Shown piece by piece: positions 9,244-18,054 of a DNA stretch of 59,361 nt. The notes under the pieces are model-generated. The model saw only the letters and a program-made list of their open reading frames with translations, had not been told where the DNA came from and searched no databases. How positions within the stretch are numbered: the first letter of the stretch is position 1; each line of letters opens with the position of its first letter. Source of the DNA: Thermoanaerobacter uzonensis DSM 18761 (lineage in GTDB: Bacteria > Bacillota > Thermoanaerobacteria > Thermoanaerobacterales > Thermoanaerobacteraceae). The translations under genes were made by a program, and so were the position numbers. The stretch spans positions 1 to 59,361 of the forward strand of contig NZ_FQUR01000016.1 in assembly GCF_900129115.1 (NCBI RefSeq), written 5' to 3'.

Positions 9244-10059
9244 ATGAGAAAATACTCTAAAATAGTATGTGCCATTTTTATTTTCTTGCTTTTATTCAAC
9301 TTATCAGGCTGTAAAAATAAACAACAAAATAAACATCAAAAAAAGCCTCAAACAAGTCAAAAAACAGAAGTACCAAAAGAACTATCTAAAATAGAAAAAG
9401 ATATAGAAAAAATAATAAAAGAAGCTCAGAAAATAAAGGAAAAACCGCAAAGTGATCAGGAAAAACAAAGTGATAAAGAAAAAAAAGATAAAAAGGAAGA
9501 GGATAAAAAATCACCAAAGAAAACTCCTGAAGATAAATCTTGGGAAGAAATTAACAAAGCAATAAAAAATATTCATACAGATTGGAACTCATTAACTCCT
9601 TTAGTTACTAAAGAAGGTGCAAAATTAAATCTAATAAATAGTATGGGTGCCGCTATAAATGACCTTACTATTATAGCAAATAAAAAATCAAAAATTGATG
9701 TTTTGATATATGCAAATAATGTGTATAAATATATTCCTGATTTAGAAGACCTTTTTCAATCAGAGGCACCTACTGACATAAAAAGATTAAAATTTTACGC
9801 TCAAGATATTGCTTTTAAAAGTGAAGTGCAAAAGTGGGAAGAAATTTCAAAAGATTTGATAGATATAAATTCTGTGTGGCAAACTTTGAAGCCAAAACTT
9901 CCTAAAGAAGCAAAAAATTCAGCTGACAAATTTGAGGCAGGAGTTGCTGAATTACAAAAAGCAATAAAATCTCAAAATAAAGTTTTAACTAAAATAAAAT
10001 CAGACGTACTTTTACAAGATATAAAATCTCTTGAACAAACTGCAAAGCCTAAAAAGTAA
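9244..10059 (+). CDS. Putative lipoprotein with charged repeat-rich linker
   Basis: The 271-residue protein begins with a lipoprotein signal peptide (hydrophobic stretch to about residue 22, lipobox LSGC, Cys23). A strongly charged Lys/Gln/Glu-rich segment follows (about 24-105; EKKDKKEEDKKSPKK). The remaining ~165 residues are mostly predicted helices with two related WEEI(N/S)K...W..L sections (about 110 and 205). It would be anchored outside the cytoplasmic membrane. I do not recognise a family. The gene is followed by a strong terminator and sits behind the ABC exporter pair. Confidence 0.7.
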   Translation: MRKYSKIVCAIFIFLLLFNLSGCKNKQQNKHQKKPQTSQKTEVPKELSKIEKDIEKIIKEAQKIKEKPQSDQEKQSDKEKKDKKEEDKKSPKKTPEDKSWEEINKAIKNIHTDWNSLTPLVTKEGAKLNLINSMGAAINDLTIIANKKSKIDVLIYANNVYKYIPDLEDLFQSEAPTDIKRLKFYAQDIAFKSEVQKWEEISKDLIDINSVWQTLKPKLPKEAKNSADKFEAGVAELQKAIKSQNKVLTKIKSDVLLQDIKSLEQTAKPKK

Positions 10060-10081
10060 AAATTTACTTTTTAGGCTTTTT
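10044..10081 (+). terminator. Rho-independent terminator after the lipoprotein gene
   Basis: AAAGCCTAAAAAGTAAA pairs with TTTACTTTTTAGGCTTT and is followed by further T residues. It overlaps the last codons of the gene. Confidence 0.85.
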
Positions 10082-10104
10082 GTTCATCTGTAATCCTTAT
10101 TTTA

Positions 10105-10133
10105 TTGACTTCATATAATAATAATGATATATT
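10105..10133 (+). promoter_or_regulatory. Putative sigma-A promoter of the asd-dap operon
   Basis: TTGACT (10105-10110), 17-base spacer, TATATT (10128-10133), about 80 bases before asd. The leader is too short for a lysine riboswitch and none is visible. Confidence 0.5.
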
Positions 10134-10212
10134 TTAAATTAAATAAACCTGCTTTAATGCAGTGTATAATTGAAATATCGTCATAATTTTAGAACTTTAG
10201 AGGAGGATAATA

Positions 10213-11202
10213 ATGGGAGTTAATGTGGCAATTGTAGGAGCTACCGGAATGGTAGGTAGGACTTTTCTTAAAGTAATGGAAGATAGAAATTTCCCAGTTG
10301 ACAAACTTTATTTATTTGCTTCTTCAAAATCTGCAGGTCAAAAAATCACATTTAGAGGTAATGAATACATTGTAGAAGAACTTACTGACGAAAGTTTTAA
10401 AAGAGACATTCAAATCGCTCTTTTTTCTGCCGGTGCAACTATAAGCAAGCAATTCGCTCCAATAGCTGCTTCTCATGGCGTAGTCGTAATTGACAATTCC
10501 AGCGCTTGGAGAATGGATGAAAATGTACCCTTGGTTGTCCCTGAAGTAAATCCTCAAGACATTTCATGGCACAAAGGAATAATAGCAAATCCCAATTGCT
10601 CTACCATTCAAATGGTAGTTCCTTTAAAGCCTCTTCACGACAAATATAAAATAAAAAGAATAGTGGTATCCACCTACCAAGCAGTGTCTGGAGCAGGTAA
10701 AAAAGGTGTAGATGACCTTGAAAGAAGTTTAAAAGGAGAACCATGCCAAGTATTCCCTCATCCTATTGCAAACAACTGTATTCCTCACATTGATTCTTTC
10801 GCACCAAACGGATACACAAAGGAAGAATTAAAGATGATAAACGAAACCAAGAAGATCATGGGAGATAGTTCAATAAAGGTATCTCCAACAACAGTAAGAG
10901 TCCCTGTTGCAAACTCTCACAGCGAATCTGTCAATATAGAATTTGCAAGGCCTTATGAAATGGAAGAACTAATAGAAGTCTTAAAACATGCCCCGGGAGT
11001 TGTTGTGCAAGACGATCCTCAAAATAATATTTATCCTCTCGCAACTTATGCTTCAGGAAAAGATGAAGTTTTTGTAGGTAGAATAAGAAGAGATGAGACA
11101 GTTTACAGCGGTCTTAACATGTGGATTGTAGCCGACAACATAAGAAAAGGAGCGGCAACAAACGCCGTTCAAATAGCAGAACTTTTAATTAATAATATGT
11201 GA
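10213..11202 (+). CDS. asd: Aspartate-semialdehyde dehydrogenase
   Basis: The 329-residue cytoplasmic enzyme reduces aspartyl phosphate to aspartate semialdehyde, the branch point to lysine/diaminopimelate, threonine and methionine. Seen: NADP-binding [10 protein letters not shown] at the N-terminus, the catalytic cysteine Cys129 in NPNCSTIQM, and the C-terminal domain with [10 protein letters not shown] and GRIRRD. A good ribosome site (AGGAGGATAAT) precedes the ATG. It is the first gene of asd-dapA-dapB-dapH; spacing to dapA is 13 bases. Confidence 0.96.
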   Translation: MGVNVAIVGATGMVGRTFLKVMEDRNFPVDKLYLFASSKSAGQKITFRGNEYIVEELTDESFKRDIQIALFSAGATISKQFAPIAASHGVVVIDNSSAWRMDENVPLVVPEVNPQDISWHKGIIANPNCSTIQMVVPLKPLHDKYKIKRIVVSTYQAVSGAGKKGVDDLERSLKGEPCQVFPHPIANNCIPHIDSFAPNGYTKEELKMINETKKIMGDSSIKVSPTTVRVPVANSHSESVNIEFARPYEMEELIEVLKHAPGVVVQDDPQNNIYPLATYASGKDEVFVGRIRRDETVYSGLNMWIVADNIRKGAATNAVQIAELLINNM

Positions 11203-11215
11203 AAGGAGAATAATT

Positions 11216-12109
11216 ATGCCTGTTTTTAAAGGATCAGGTGTCGCTATTGTTACTCCATTTAACGAAGAGGGCGTAAATTTTGAAAAACTTGCTGAGCTTA
11301 TTGAATGGCACATCAAAGAAGGAACTGATGCTATCATCATATGTGGTACCACTGGTGAAGCCTCTACAATGACACAAGAAGAGCAACAAGCGGCAATTAA
11401 ATTTGCAGTAGAGAAAGTCGCCGAAAGAATTCCAGTAATTGCAGGGACCGGTTCTAACAACACTGCCCATGCTGTTGAAATGAGTGAATATGCTCAATCT
11501 GCAGGTGCTGATGCTCTTTTAGTTATAACACCCTATTACAACAAAACAACACAAAAGGGATTAGTGGCTCACTTTACTGAAATAGCAAGACACGTAGATA
11601 TACCCATTATCATCTATAATGTCCCAAGCCGGACATCTCTCAACATGCTGCCAGAAACTTATCTTGAATTGAGTAAACATGTAGACAACGTAGTTGGAGT
11701 AAAAGAAGCCAGTGGTGATATCGTACAGGTAGCTGAAATTGCCCGCATTATGGGTAAATCTTTTGAAATATACTCAGGAAATGACGACCAAGTAATACCA
11801 ATAATGTCTTTAGGTGGCTTAGGCGTAATATCCGTTACGGCAAATATAATCCCGGCAAAAATACATGAAATGACAACCGCTTATTTAAATGGAGATATTG
11901 AAAAGGCAAGAGACATGCAGTTAGAACTTAATCCTCTAAATAAAGCCCTTTTTATAGAAACAAACCCTATTCCAGTAAAGACTGCTATGAATTTAATGGG
12001 ATTTAATGTAGGACCTTTGCGTCTCCCACTGGTTGAAATGAGCGATAAAAACTTAGAATATCTGAAATCTGTTCTCTCAAAGTATGGTTTATTGAAGGAG
12101 GCAAATTAA
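11216..12109 (+). CDS. dapA: 4-hydroxy-tetrahydrodipicolinate synthase
   Basis: The 297-residue TIM-barrel enzyme condenses pyruvate with aspartate semialdehyde, the first committed step to diaminopimelate and lysine. Seen: [11 protein letters not shown] (pyruvate carboxylate binding), the [10 protein letters not shown] tyrosine region, and Schiff-base Lys163 in VGVKEASGD. Ribosome site GAAAGGAG. Its stop overlaps the start of dapB, so translation is probably coupled. Confidence 0.96.
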   Translation: MPVFKGSGVAIVTPFNEEGVNFEKLAELIEWHIKEGTDAIIICGTTGEASTMTQEEQQAAIKFAVEKVAERIPVIAGTGSNNTAHAVEMSEYAQSAGADALLVITPYYNKTTQKGLVAHFTEIARHVDIPIIIYNVPSRTSLNMLPETYLELSKHVDNVVGVKEASGDIVQVAEIARIMGKSFEIYSGNDDQVIPIMSLGGLGVISVTANIIPAKIHEMTTAYLNGDIEKARDMQLELNPLNKALFIETNPIPVKTAMNLMGFNVGPLRLPLVEMSDKNLEYLKSVLSKYGLLKEAN

Positions 12110-12864
12110 TGATTAGAATAATAATTCATGGCTGTAACGGAAAAATGGGAAAAGTCGTAGCAAAGTTAGCAGCAGAAAGTTATGATTTTAAAATAGTAGC
12201 AGGAGTAGATAAAAATATCTCTCCTCTCGACTTTCCTGTTTACAGCGACTTAAAAGATGTAAAAGAAGAAGCGGATGTAGTAATTGACTTTTCATACCAT
12301 GAAGCTGTACCTAATTTAGTGAAAGCCGCTCTAAAAAAGAAGCTTCCAGTAGTCATTGCCACGACAGGACTCAGTGAAGAAGAATTAAAGGTCATAGGAG
12401 AAGCATCAAAAGAAATACCGATTTTTAAATCTGCTAATATGTCCCTTGGAGTGAATATTCTTATAAACCTTGTAAAAGAAGCTGCAAAAATCTTACAGCA
12501 GGATTTTGACATAGAAATAATAGAAAAGCATCACAATATGAAAAAAGACGCTCCAAGTGGCACTGCGTTAATGATTGCAGATAGCATAAACCAAGTGCTA
12601 AATGACAAAAAGGAATACGTGTATGGACGCCATACTAAAACTGAACAGAGAAAGCCAAACGAGTTAGGAATACACGCAGTAAGGGGCGGCACAATTGTGG
12701 GTGAACATCAAGTAATTTTTGCTGGTCACGATGAAGTAATCACCATAAGTCACTCTGCCCAATCCCGTGAAATTTTTGGCTATGGTGCCCTACAAGCTGC
12801 AAAATTCATAATAAATCAAAAACCTGGCTTATATACGATGGAAGACCTTGTGAAGAAAGGATGA
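12109..12864 (+). CDS. dapB: 4-hydroxy-tetrahydrodipicolinate reductase
   Basis: The 251-residue enzyme reduces the DapA product with NAD(P)H to tetrahydrodipicolinate. Seen: nucleotide-binding GCNGKMGKVV at the N-terminus, ATTGLSEEE, SANMSLGVN, and the catalytic block EKHHNMKKDAPSGTA. The start overlaps the dapA stop by one base, with GGAGGC upstream. The length is slightly below the ~265 of Gram-negative enzymes but normal for this group. Confidence 0.96.
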   Translation: MIRIIIHGCNGKMGKVVAKLAAESYDFKIVAGVDKNISPLDFPVYSDLKDVKEEADVVIDFSYHEAVPNLVKAALKKKLPVVIATTGLSEEELKVIGEASKEIPIFKSANMSLGVNILINLVKEAAKILQQDFDIEIIEKHHNMKKDAPSGTALMIADSINQVLNDKKEYVYGRHTKTEQRKPNELGIHAVRGGTIVGEHQVIFAGHDEVITISHSAQSREIFGYGALQAAKFIINQKPGLYTMEDLVKKG

Positions 12865-12870
12865 TAGTAT

Positions 12871-13587
12871 TTGAGTACAAATGATAATTTGACAAATCCT
12901 TATGAAATTGCAAGATACATTAAAGAGGCAAAAAAGTCAACACCCGTTAGAGCTTACATACAAGGGAATATAGAAATTGAAGAAACCGAAGAATTAGGAG
13001 TATATGGCTGTGACAACTTTAAAATCGTCTTTGGAGAACTAGATGTCGTTGAAAAATTGATTGAAGCAAATAAAGACAAAATAAAACATTATCGCTTAGA
13101 GTACGACCGCAGAAATTCTGCAATTCCTTTGCTGGATATTAAGCATCTTGACGCGAGAATAGAACCAGGTGCAATAATTAGAGATAAAGTCAAAATAGGC
13201 AAAAACGCTGTGATAATGATGGGGGCAGTAATAAACATAGGTGCAGAAATTGGTGAAAATTCTATGATAGACATGAATGCGGTGATAGGAGCAAGGGGAA
13301 TTATAGGTAAAAACGTCCATGTAGGAGCAGGAGCTGTCATAGCAGGAGTGTTAGAACCACCAAGTAGTGTACCAGTTGTAATTGAAGATAATGTACTTAT
13401 TGGTGCAAATGCAGTAATATTAGAAGGAGTAAGAGTAGGTCATGGGGCTGTTATAGCAGCAGGATCAGTTGTAATAGAAGATGTACCTCCTAACACTGTA
13501 GTCGCAGGAGTTCCGGCAAAAATTGTAAAAGTAGCTGATGACAAAACTCGTGAAAAAACAAAACTCATGGAGGACTTGAGAGGTTAA
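12871..13587 (+). CDS. dapH: Tetrahydrodipicolinate N-acetyltransferase
   Basis: The 238-residue protein acetylates tetrahydrodipicolinate with acetyl-CoA, committing the pathway to the acetylase branch used by Bacillus and Clostridia. The C-terminal half is a left-handed beta-helix of hexapeptide repeats ([20 protein letters not shown] onward); the N-terminal ~85 residues form the substrate domain. The start is TTG at 12871, with AAAGGATG overlapping the dapB stop. It is the last gene of the operon before a terminator. DapD (succinyl type) is less likely from length and N-terminus. Confidence 0.92.
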   Translation: MSTNDNLTNPYEIARYIKEAKKSTPVRAYIQGNIEIEETEELGVYGCDNFKIVFGELDVVEKLIEANKDKIKHYRLEYDRRNSAIPLLDIKHLDARIEPGAIIRDKVKIGKNAVIMMGAVINIGAEIGENSMIDMNAVIGARGIIGKNVHVGAGAVIAGVLEPPSSVPVVIEDNVLIGANAVILEGVRVGHGAVIAAGSVVIEDVPPNTVVAGVPAKIVKVADDKTREKTKLMEDLRG

Positions 13588-13589
13588 AT

Positions 13590-13615
13590 AAAGCACCCGA
13601 TTTTTCGGGTGCTTT
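13590..13615. terminator. Bidirectional terminator between dapH and the cobalamin gene
   Basis: AAAGCACCCGA pairs with TCGGGTGCTTT around a T-rich loop. The site lies between convergent genes and has T/A runs on both sides. Confidence 0.85.
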
Positions 13616-14141
13616 AGTATTCTATACCGTATCTTGCTGGTATCCCCTTTTCAAAGGGATGTTTAATTGCTTTCATTTCTGTAACCAAATCCGCCCTTTC
13701 CATAATTTCTTGAGGAGCACTTCTACCTGTCAAAACGAGTTCCATCTCTTTAGGTTTCATATCTATTAATTTTAACACATCTTCTACAGTATACACTTTA
13801 CTATGTATTGCAGCCATTATCTCATCTAAAATTAAAATATCGCACTTTTTGTTTTGGAGGACATCTACAACAAATTCATAGGCTTTCTTCATATCCTCAG
13901 CAAGAATCTTCTTTTCCTCTTCATTTAAATTCCAAAAAAACTTTTCTGTTGATTGAAACCTAAAAACTTTAAAATTTTCAATATTCTTAAGTGTATGAAG
14001 TTCTCCTGTATCTGTTCCTTTCAGAAATTGTACCATGTATACTTTAAATCCTCTTCCCACTGCCCTTATGCCAAGACCAATAGAAGCCGTAGTCTTTCCT
14101 TTGCCATCTCCAGTATAAACTTGTATAAGCCCTCTCTCCAA
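13614..14141 (-). CDS. cobO: Cob(I)alamin adenosyltransferase (CobA/CobO/BtuR type)
   Basis: The 175-residue enzyme transfers the 5'-deoxyadenosyl group from ATP to cob(I)alamin or corrinoid. Seen: an N-terminal Walker A variant TGDGKGKTTASIG, VYMVQFLKG, LILDEIMAA and LVLTGRSAPQEI, all in family order. The length (175) fits the CobO/BtuR family. The TTG start at 14141 is chosen because GGGGGA lies seven bases before it. It is downstream of an SSB-like gene on the same strand with a 35-base gap. Confidence 0.9.
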   Translation of the reverse strand: MERGLIQVYTGDGKGKTTASIGLGIRAVGRGFKVYMVQFLKGTDTGELHTLKNIENFKVFRFQSTEKFFWNLNEEEKKILAEDMKKAYEFVVDVLQNKKCDILILDEIMAAIHSKVYTVEDVLKLIDMKPKEMELVLTGRSAPQEIMERADLVTEMKAIKHPFEKGIPARYGIEY

Positions 14142-14176
14142 AACTTATTCCCCCTTTGTCCTCTGTTACTTCCATT

Positions 14177-14824
14177 CTAACTCTTTTGTAATTCTTTTTC
14201 AACCACTTCCATCCTTGTAATAGAAACCTCATAAGCTACCTTCGTAACTACTCCATTTCCTAATTTTTTTTGGTATTCCCTACTCTGTACTCTTCCCCAC
14301 AAACGTATACGATCTCCTATTTCCAACTTCTCAGAAAACCTCGCATTTCTCCCCCACGCTATGACAGGTATGTAATCAGATTTGTTATAAGGCCTATTTA
14401 CAGCAATTAATAAATCAGTTATTTCTCTGCCAAAAGGAGTAGTTCTATAAACAGGTTTTTTACAAATAAAGCCGTCCAAAAAAATTTCATTCGGATTTTT
14501 CACTACTTCATCTTCCGACAATACCATCATGTCTCGAGCAAATATGGTCAAAATCAACTTATTTTTCCCCTCTTCTGGAGATTTTCTATTGTATGACCTC
14601 AATTGTCCTTCAATCTTTACCCTTGTGCCTACCTGTAAATTCATACCTTCAAATAAACGGTTAGAAATAGTAACAGGAAGATAATCTTTCGTTTCACTCA
14701 ATCTTGGAACTTCCAAAATAAAATTAAAAAATTCTTCTCCATATAGTTCATGACTGTACTCTAAATCAGTAAAAATTTTCCCTACCACTACAACTACGTT
14801 GTTCTCCAAAAAGTTGCCTGCCAT
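14177..14824 (-). CDS. Single-stranded DNA-binding protein with two OB folds
   Basis: The 215-residue protein has two SSB-like OB domains. The first (~8-105) has NVVVVVGKIFTDLEYSHE, ILEVPRLS and LQVGTRVKIEGQLRSYNR. The second (~110-210) has IFLDGFICKKPVYRTTPFGR, FLLIAV-type LLIAVNRPYNKSDYIPVIAWG and LEIGDRIRLWGRVQSREY. The second domain is the more canonical SSB. No acidic C-terminal tip is present, so it is not the main replicative SSB; many clostridia encode such a second, tandem-OB protein. Ribosome site GGGGAAGGGG precedes the ATG. Confidence 0.85.
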   Translation of the reverse strand: MAGNFLENNVVVVVGKIFTDLEYSHELYGEEFFNFILEVPRLSETKDYLPVTISNRLFEGMNLQVGTRVKIEGQLRSYNRKSPEEGKNKLILTIFARDMMVLSEDEVVKNPNEIFLDGFICKKPVYRTTPFGREITDLLIAVNRPYNKSDYIPVIAWGRNARFSEKLEIGDRIRLWGRVQSREYQKKLGNGVVTKVAYEVSITRMEVVEKELQKS

Positions 14825-14935
14825 GTGTTCACTCTCCCCTTCCCCTTATGTGTCCTTCTAAAAATATATATTAAAATTAGCAAGCAATTATGACAGGTGG
14901 CAAAAGTAATCGTTAAAAATTATCTTTAAAATTTA

Positions 14936-15478
14936 TCACTGTTCACTACTCTCAAAGGTTTTAACCACATTTTGTATATCTTTTATTTCATACCCCAAAA
15001 TTAATAATACAGTTATTACAAATAATGAGTTATATATATTATACTGTCCAGGAACTTTTATTTCAACAGGTATTTCCAATGGCTCTATTAATTTGCCTTT
15101 TAAATTAAAAAAAGACCTTTGTACGCAATAATTAAATTCATAACCTTCTTCTTCATAAGATATTGAAGAAGCAGTAATGGAGGACTTTGGATTTAAACCA
15201 CATGTTATAAGGGTAGAATTTATTCCCTGTGCAAAGAGTTTATTTGATAGCTCATCATCTGCATTTGTTATCATAATACCGCTCGGAAAATTATAAATAT
15301 AATTTTTTAACTTGCGAAAATCCTCATCACATAGAATATCAGAGATAATTAAAATATCCGCTCTCTCTTTATAATTCTTTAACTCTTCTATCACTATTTC
15401 TTTAGAATGTACACAGTAGGATAAAAATTTTATAATTGAACTTTTTTCTGAACTTCCTCCTACAAATATATATACCAT
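14936..15478 (-). CDS. Miniature Mur-ligase-like protein, function unknown
   Basis: About 180 residues from the ATG at 15478, which has GGAGCTG upstream; the frame extends further 5' without a ribosome site. The N-terminus VGGSSEKSS resembles the Mur ligase P-loop GTNGKTS with Gly replaced by Glu. The middle (ITNADDE, then a segment ending in VEIKVPGQYNIYNSLFVI) follows the MurE/MurF pattern in which a G-x-YN-x-x-N motif ends the ATPase domain. The C-terminal Mur domain is absent and normal members exceed 400 residues. It is adjacent to a SleB hydrolase on the same strand, so a cell-wall or spore link is possible. Activity is doubtful. Confidence 0.6.
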   Translation of the reverse strand: MVYIFVGGSSEKSSIIKFLSYCVHSKEIVIEELKNYKERADILIISDILCDEDFRKLKNYIYNFPSGIMITNADDELSNKLFAQGINSTLITCGLNPKSSITASSISYEEEGYEFNYCVQRSFFNLKGKLIEPLEIPVEIKVPGQYNIYNSLFVITVLLILGYEIKDIQNVVKTFESSEQ

Positions 15479-15549
15479 ATAATCAGCTCCTATTTTTAAT
15501 GCTATTCTTATTCTTTTACAAAAGTAAAATTTTATAATGTAAAATATAT

Positions 15550-15583
15550 GCAATATAGGAAGGCTTATGCCTTCCTATATTGC
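15550..15583 (-). terminator. Terminator overlapping the 3' end of the SleB-type gene
   Basis: GCAATATAGGAAGGC pairs with GCCTTCCTATATTGC around TTAT, a 15-bp stem that includes the stop codon of the upstream minus-strand gene. An A/T-rich stretch follows. Confidence 0.75.
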
Positions 15584-16186
15584 AAACCAGTGGTGTCCTA
15601 TCACATTTGTAATTGTCCTTGTCCATATCCACCAAGAAGTTGAAGTAGCTGGATTGAAGAAGTATAGGGCTCCTCCTGTTGGGTCCCATCCGGCTAAAGC
15701 TGCATCTGCTGCTTTAAAAGCTGTAAGGTCAGGTTCATGATTGAAAAATTCTCCGTTTGCCACAGACTCAAAAGCATCTGGCTGATATATAACTCCTGCT
15801 ACAGTATTTGGGAAAATACCGCTTTTTACTCTATTCAAAATCACCGCACCTACAGCGACCTGACCCTCAAAGCTTTCTCCACGCGCTTCAGCATAAATCA
15901 TTTTTGCGATTAAATATCTGTCAACAAGATAATTGTAATAAGCACTATTTTCATCTACTGGCACCACTAATTCTTCACCAGGATATATCAAATCGCTCCA
16001 ATTCCCATTTGCCTGTTTTATGTTATTTACATCACTACCATACCATTTCGCTATTAAATACAATGATTCACCTTTTGAAACAACGTGGATTTTGTCGTAA
16101 GCGTATGCCGAAGTAATTCCTCCGACTAGCATTATAAATATCATTAAATATGCTACAGAAATTTTCAAAATTTTATTCTTCATCAT
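15575..16186 (-). CDS. LysM + SleB-type cell wall (spore cortex) hydrolase
   Basis: The 203-residue secreted protein has a signal peptide (about 1-29, ending in SAYA), one LysM peptidoglycan-binding domain (~33-76; HVVSKGESLYLIAKWYG), and a C-terminal Hydrolase_2/SleB domain (~90-203). The latter starts MIYAEARGESFEGQVAVGAV with the family glutamate and ends WIWTRTITNVIGHHWF. SleB proteins are lytic transglycosylases that open the spore cortex in germination; related YkvT/CwlJ types act similarly. Ribosome site AAAGGAGG. It lies downstream of the sigma-54 activator gene and upstream of the Mur-like gene, all on the minus strand. Confidence 0.88.
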   Translation of the reverse strand: MMKNKILKISVAYLMIFIMLVGGITSAYAYDKIHVVSKGESLYLIAKWYGSDVNNIKQANGNWSDLIYPGEELVVPVDENSAYYNYLVDRYLIAKMIYAEARGESFEGQVAVGAVILNRVKSGIFPNTVAGVIYQPDAFESVANGEFFNHEPDLTAFKAADAALAGWDPTGGALYFFNPATSTSWWIWTRTITNVIGHHWFAI

Positions 16187-16351
16187 GAGTTTCCTCCTTT
16201 CTATTGTTGCGCAATAGCAGGAGTTAATTCGATTACAATTATAAACTCTTCTCTTAATATTGTCATCCTTCGTATTTCCCGATAATCCACCATTAATTAA
16301 AAATATCTCCGTGATGATATATTATAGTGATATATTCTTAGATATACTAAT

Positions 16352-17683
16352 CTATGGAAAATTCCCATTTTTTCTAAAATTATCCTCCAAAATGCTTTCT
16401 AAAAAGTTATTAATACAATCGATTATTCCCTTTTCAAGTAACATCCCCTTAATTCCCCTTTCTTTTAATTCATGATATTTCATAGCGATAAATTCATAAA
16501 AATCATATCTATCTATTTTCTTTTCTTTTTCAGGAGAAATGATTAAAAATTTATCAAAAACTACTCTATCATTTAGCCCTAGTTTTAAATAATTCTGAGG
16601 TAACAAAGTAAGATCAATTTTTAAAAAATTCCTATTTGTCCCATAGTTCATTAAAAAAGCTTTAGAGCAAATTAATTGAAGGAGGGATTTCAATTCCCCA
16701 ATATTTCCCTCATATTGCAAAGACAAAAGCAAAGAAATTACTTCCGGATGTACAACAATATTTAAGTTTAGGCGTTTGGCTTCTTCTTTAAAAAGATAAA
16801 TAATCATTTCAATTTTTTCTTCAAGAGGTCTCTCCTCAAAGGAAGGAAGTTGAATGACAACGGGTATTCTCCTCATAAAAGTCTTTAAAAGAAAGGAACC
16901 TGGTTTCTCTGTAGTAGCTGCTATAATCATTAAGTTAGCCCTTCTTTCAACAGTATCTCCTAATCTTTTATACACTCCTTTGTCAATAAGGTAAAAGAGC
17001 ATCTCCTGGCCCTCTGGAGGTAGGCGGTGAACCTCGTCAAGGAATAATATCCCTTTATCGGCTTTTTCGACTAAACCTATCTTATCTACATCAGCTCCAG
17101 TATAAGCCCCTTTAACATGTCCAAACAAATGAGACATAAGAAGTTGAGGATTGTTATAGTAATCCGCGCAGTTTAACACTTCCAGAGGTCCTACCCTACC
17201 ATTTTGAAGACTGAATTTGTACATCATCTCCGCGAAAAAAGATTTACCAGAGCCAGGCGGTCCTATGATAAGAGTGTGGAGCCCATAAGGAGGATATAAT
17301 ACAGCTGCTTTGGCCTGTTCTATTTGTCCTTTGAGGCTGCCATCATGTCCTATTATATTTTCAAAAGCACATTCTTTTCCTTTTCTTAAGTGTAAAAAAT
17401 CAATTAAGTCTTTTAGAAGCATTTCTTCTTTAACCTTATTCCCTAAAAAATAAGCTAATCTATCTTTTTCAATATAATACACGGGTTTTGAAATAATTTT
17501 AACTATTTTCCCTTCTCTTACAAGATGATTTAAAATAAAAGACACATTGGGTCGAGCCATTTTTAAGAGTTGTGCTACTTCTTCTGTAGTGATTCCACCT
17601 TTTCTACTTATCAAAAAATTTTGAATATCAAATTCTTTACTTTTTTCTACAATAATATTATAAATTTTTTCCTTATTAGTCAT
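16352..17683 (-). CDS. Sigma-54-dependent transcriptional activator, short LevR-type
   Basis: About 443 residues: an N-terminal winged helix (~1-80; ITTEEVAQLLKMARPNVSF) and an AAA+ sigma-54 activator domain (~105-345). The latter has Walker A GPPGSGKS, the sigma-54 contact loop GAYTGA (GAFTGA class), Walker B GILFLDEVHR and an arginine-finger region KTFMRRIPV. It then stops about 90 residues later. LevR-family members usually continue with PRD and PTS EIIA/EIIB domains to over 800 residues, so the sugar-sensing half is missing. GTG codons at 17692/17695 are alternative starts. A c-di-GMP-I riboswitch lies in its leader; the divergent protease gene has a sigma-54 promoter. Confidence 0.88.
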   Translation of the reverse strand: MTNKEKIYNIIVEKSKEFDIQNFLISRKGGITTEEVAQLLKMARPNVSFILNHLVREGKIVKIISKPVYYIEKDRLAYFLGNKVKEEMLLKDLIDFLHLRKGKECAFENIIGHDGSLKGQIEQAKAAVLYPPYGLHTLIIGPPGSGKSFFAEMMYKFSLQNGRVGPLEVLNCADYYNNPQLLMSHLFGHVKGAYTGADVDKIGLVEKADKGILFLDEVHRLPPEGQEMLFYLIDKGVYKRLGDTVERRANLMIIAATTEKPGSFLLKTFMRRIPVVIQLPSFEERPLEEKIEMIIYLFKEEAKRLNLNIVVHPEVISLLLSLQYEGNIGELKSLLQLICSKAFLMNYGTNRNFLKIDLTLLPQNYLKLGLNDRVVFDKFLIISPEKEKKIDRYDFYEFIAMKYHELKERGIKGMLLEKGIIDCINNFLESILEDNFRKNGNFP

Positions 17684-17710
17684 ATAAAACACCACTTCCT
17701 TAATTTATAA

Positions 17711-17734
17711 ACCTCCTACCAAAAGGCAGGAGGT
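17711..17734 (-). terminator. Expression-platform hairpin of the c-di-GMP riboswitch
   Basis: On the minus strand ACCTCCTGCC pairs with GGTAGGAGGT around TTTT and is followed by TTATAAATT. GGTAG of its right arm could alternatively pair with CTACC at the aptamer 3' end, giving a switch. Whether ligand turns expression on or off cannot be decided from sequence alone. Confidence 0.65.
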
Positions 17735-17747
17735 CATATATAAATGT

Positions 17748-17823
17748 TGGTAGCCCGGCTATCATAGCAAAACTATTGCATTAGACCCGTAGCTTTGCGT
17801 CCCCGCCTTTCGACGAGTTTGCC
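17748..17823 (-). ncRNA. Cyclic di-GMP-I (GEMM) riboswitch
   Basis: Read on the minus strand the segment begins GGCAAACTCGTCGAAAGG, then GGGACGCAAAGCTACGGG, TCTAA, and ends GATAGCCGGGCTACC. These are the conserved blocks of the GEMM aptamer in the correct order: GGCAAA, the CGAAAG tetraloop, GGGACGCAAAGC and its CUAA, and the tetraloop-receptor side. Flanking TGTTG and CAACA can close P1. It lies in the leader of the sigma-54 activator gene, 65 bases before its start, with a terminator-like hairpin between. Confidence 0.9.
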
Positions 17824-17969
17824 TTTTTCAACAAAAATTTATTTAATTTCCCTATATTACTATTTCGACATAAATATGAATTTTCCTTCTATTTTTAAAA
17901 AAGATTTTTTCTACATAATTCGTTAAATTTATACTAATTTCTAAATGTATGTGTTTATCCATTCTTTTG

Positions 17970-18022
17970 TGTATAAAAATGTGTATAAAAAATTATACAT
18001 TTTAAAAACTTTTATACATTTT
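17970..18022 (+). promoter_or_regulatory. Probable upstream activator sites for the sigma-54 activator
   Basis: Two direct copies of TGTATAAAAA (17970-17979, 17982-17991) are followed by two inverted copies of the form TTATACATTTT (17993-18003, 18011-18022). They lie 18-70 bases upstream of the -24/-12 promoter at 18040. Paired repeats at this position are typical of enhancer sites for sigma-54 activators. Binding by the divergent activator is inference. Confidence 0.6.
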
Positions 18023-18039
18023 GTCCATATACAGTGAAC

Positions 18040-18054
18040 TGGCATAAAAATTGC
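18040..18054 (+). promoter_or_regulatory. Sigma-54 (-24/-12) promoter of the subtilisin-like protease gene
   Basis: TGGCATAAAAATTGC matches the sigma-54 consensus TGGCAC-N5-TTGC at every key position except the sixth base, with the exact 10-base gap between GG and GC. It lies about 134 bases before the protease start and the activator gene is divergent from it. A transcript start near 18066 is expected. Confidence 0.82.

Noticed and set aside
10084-10212. Lysine riboswitch before asd
   Set aside because: The leader is only ~80 bases after the predicted promoter and none of the L-box conserved blocks is present.
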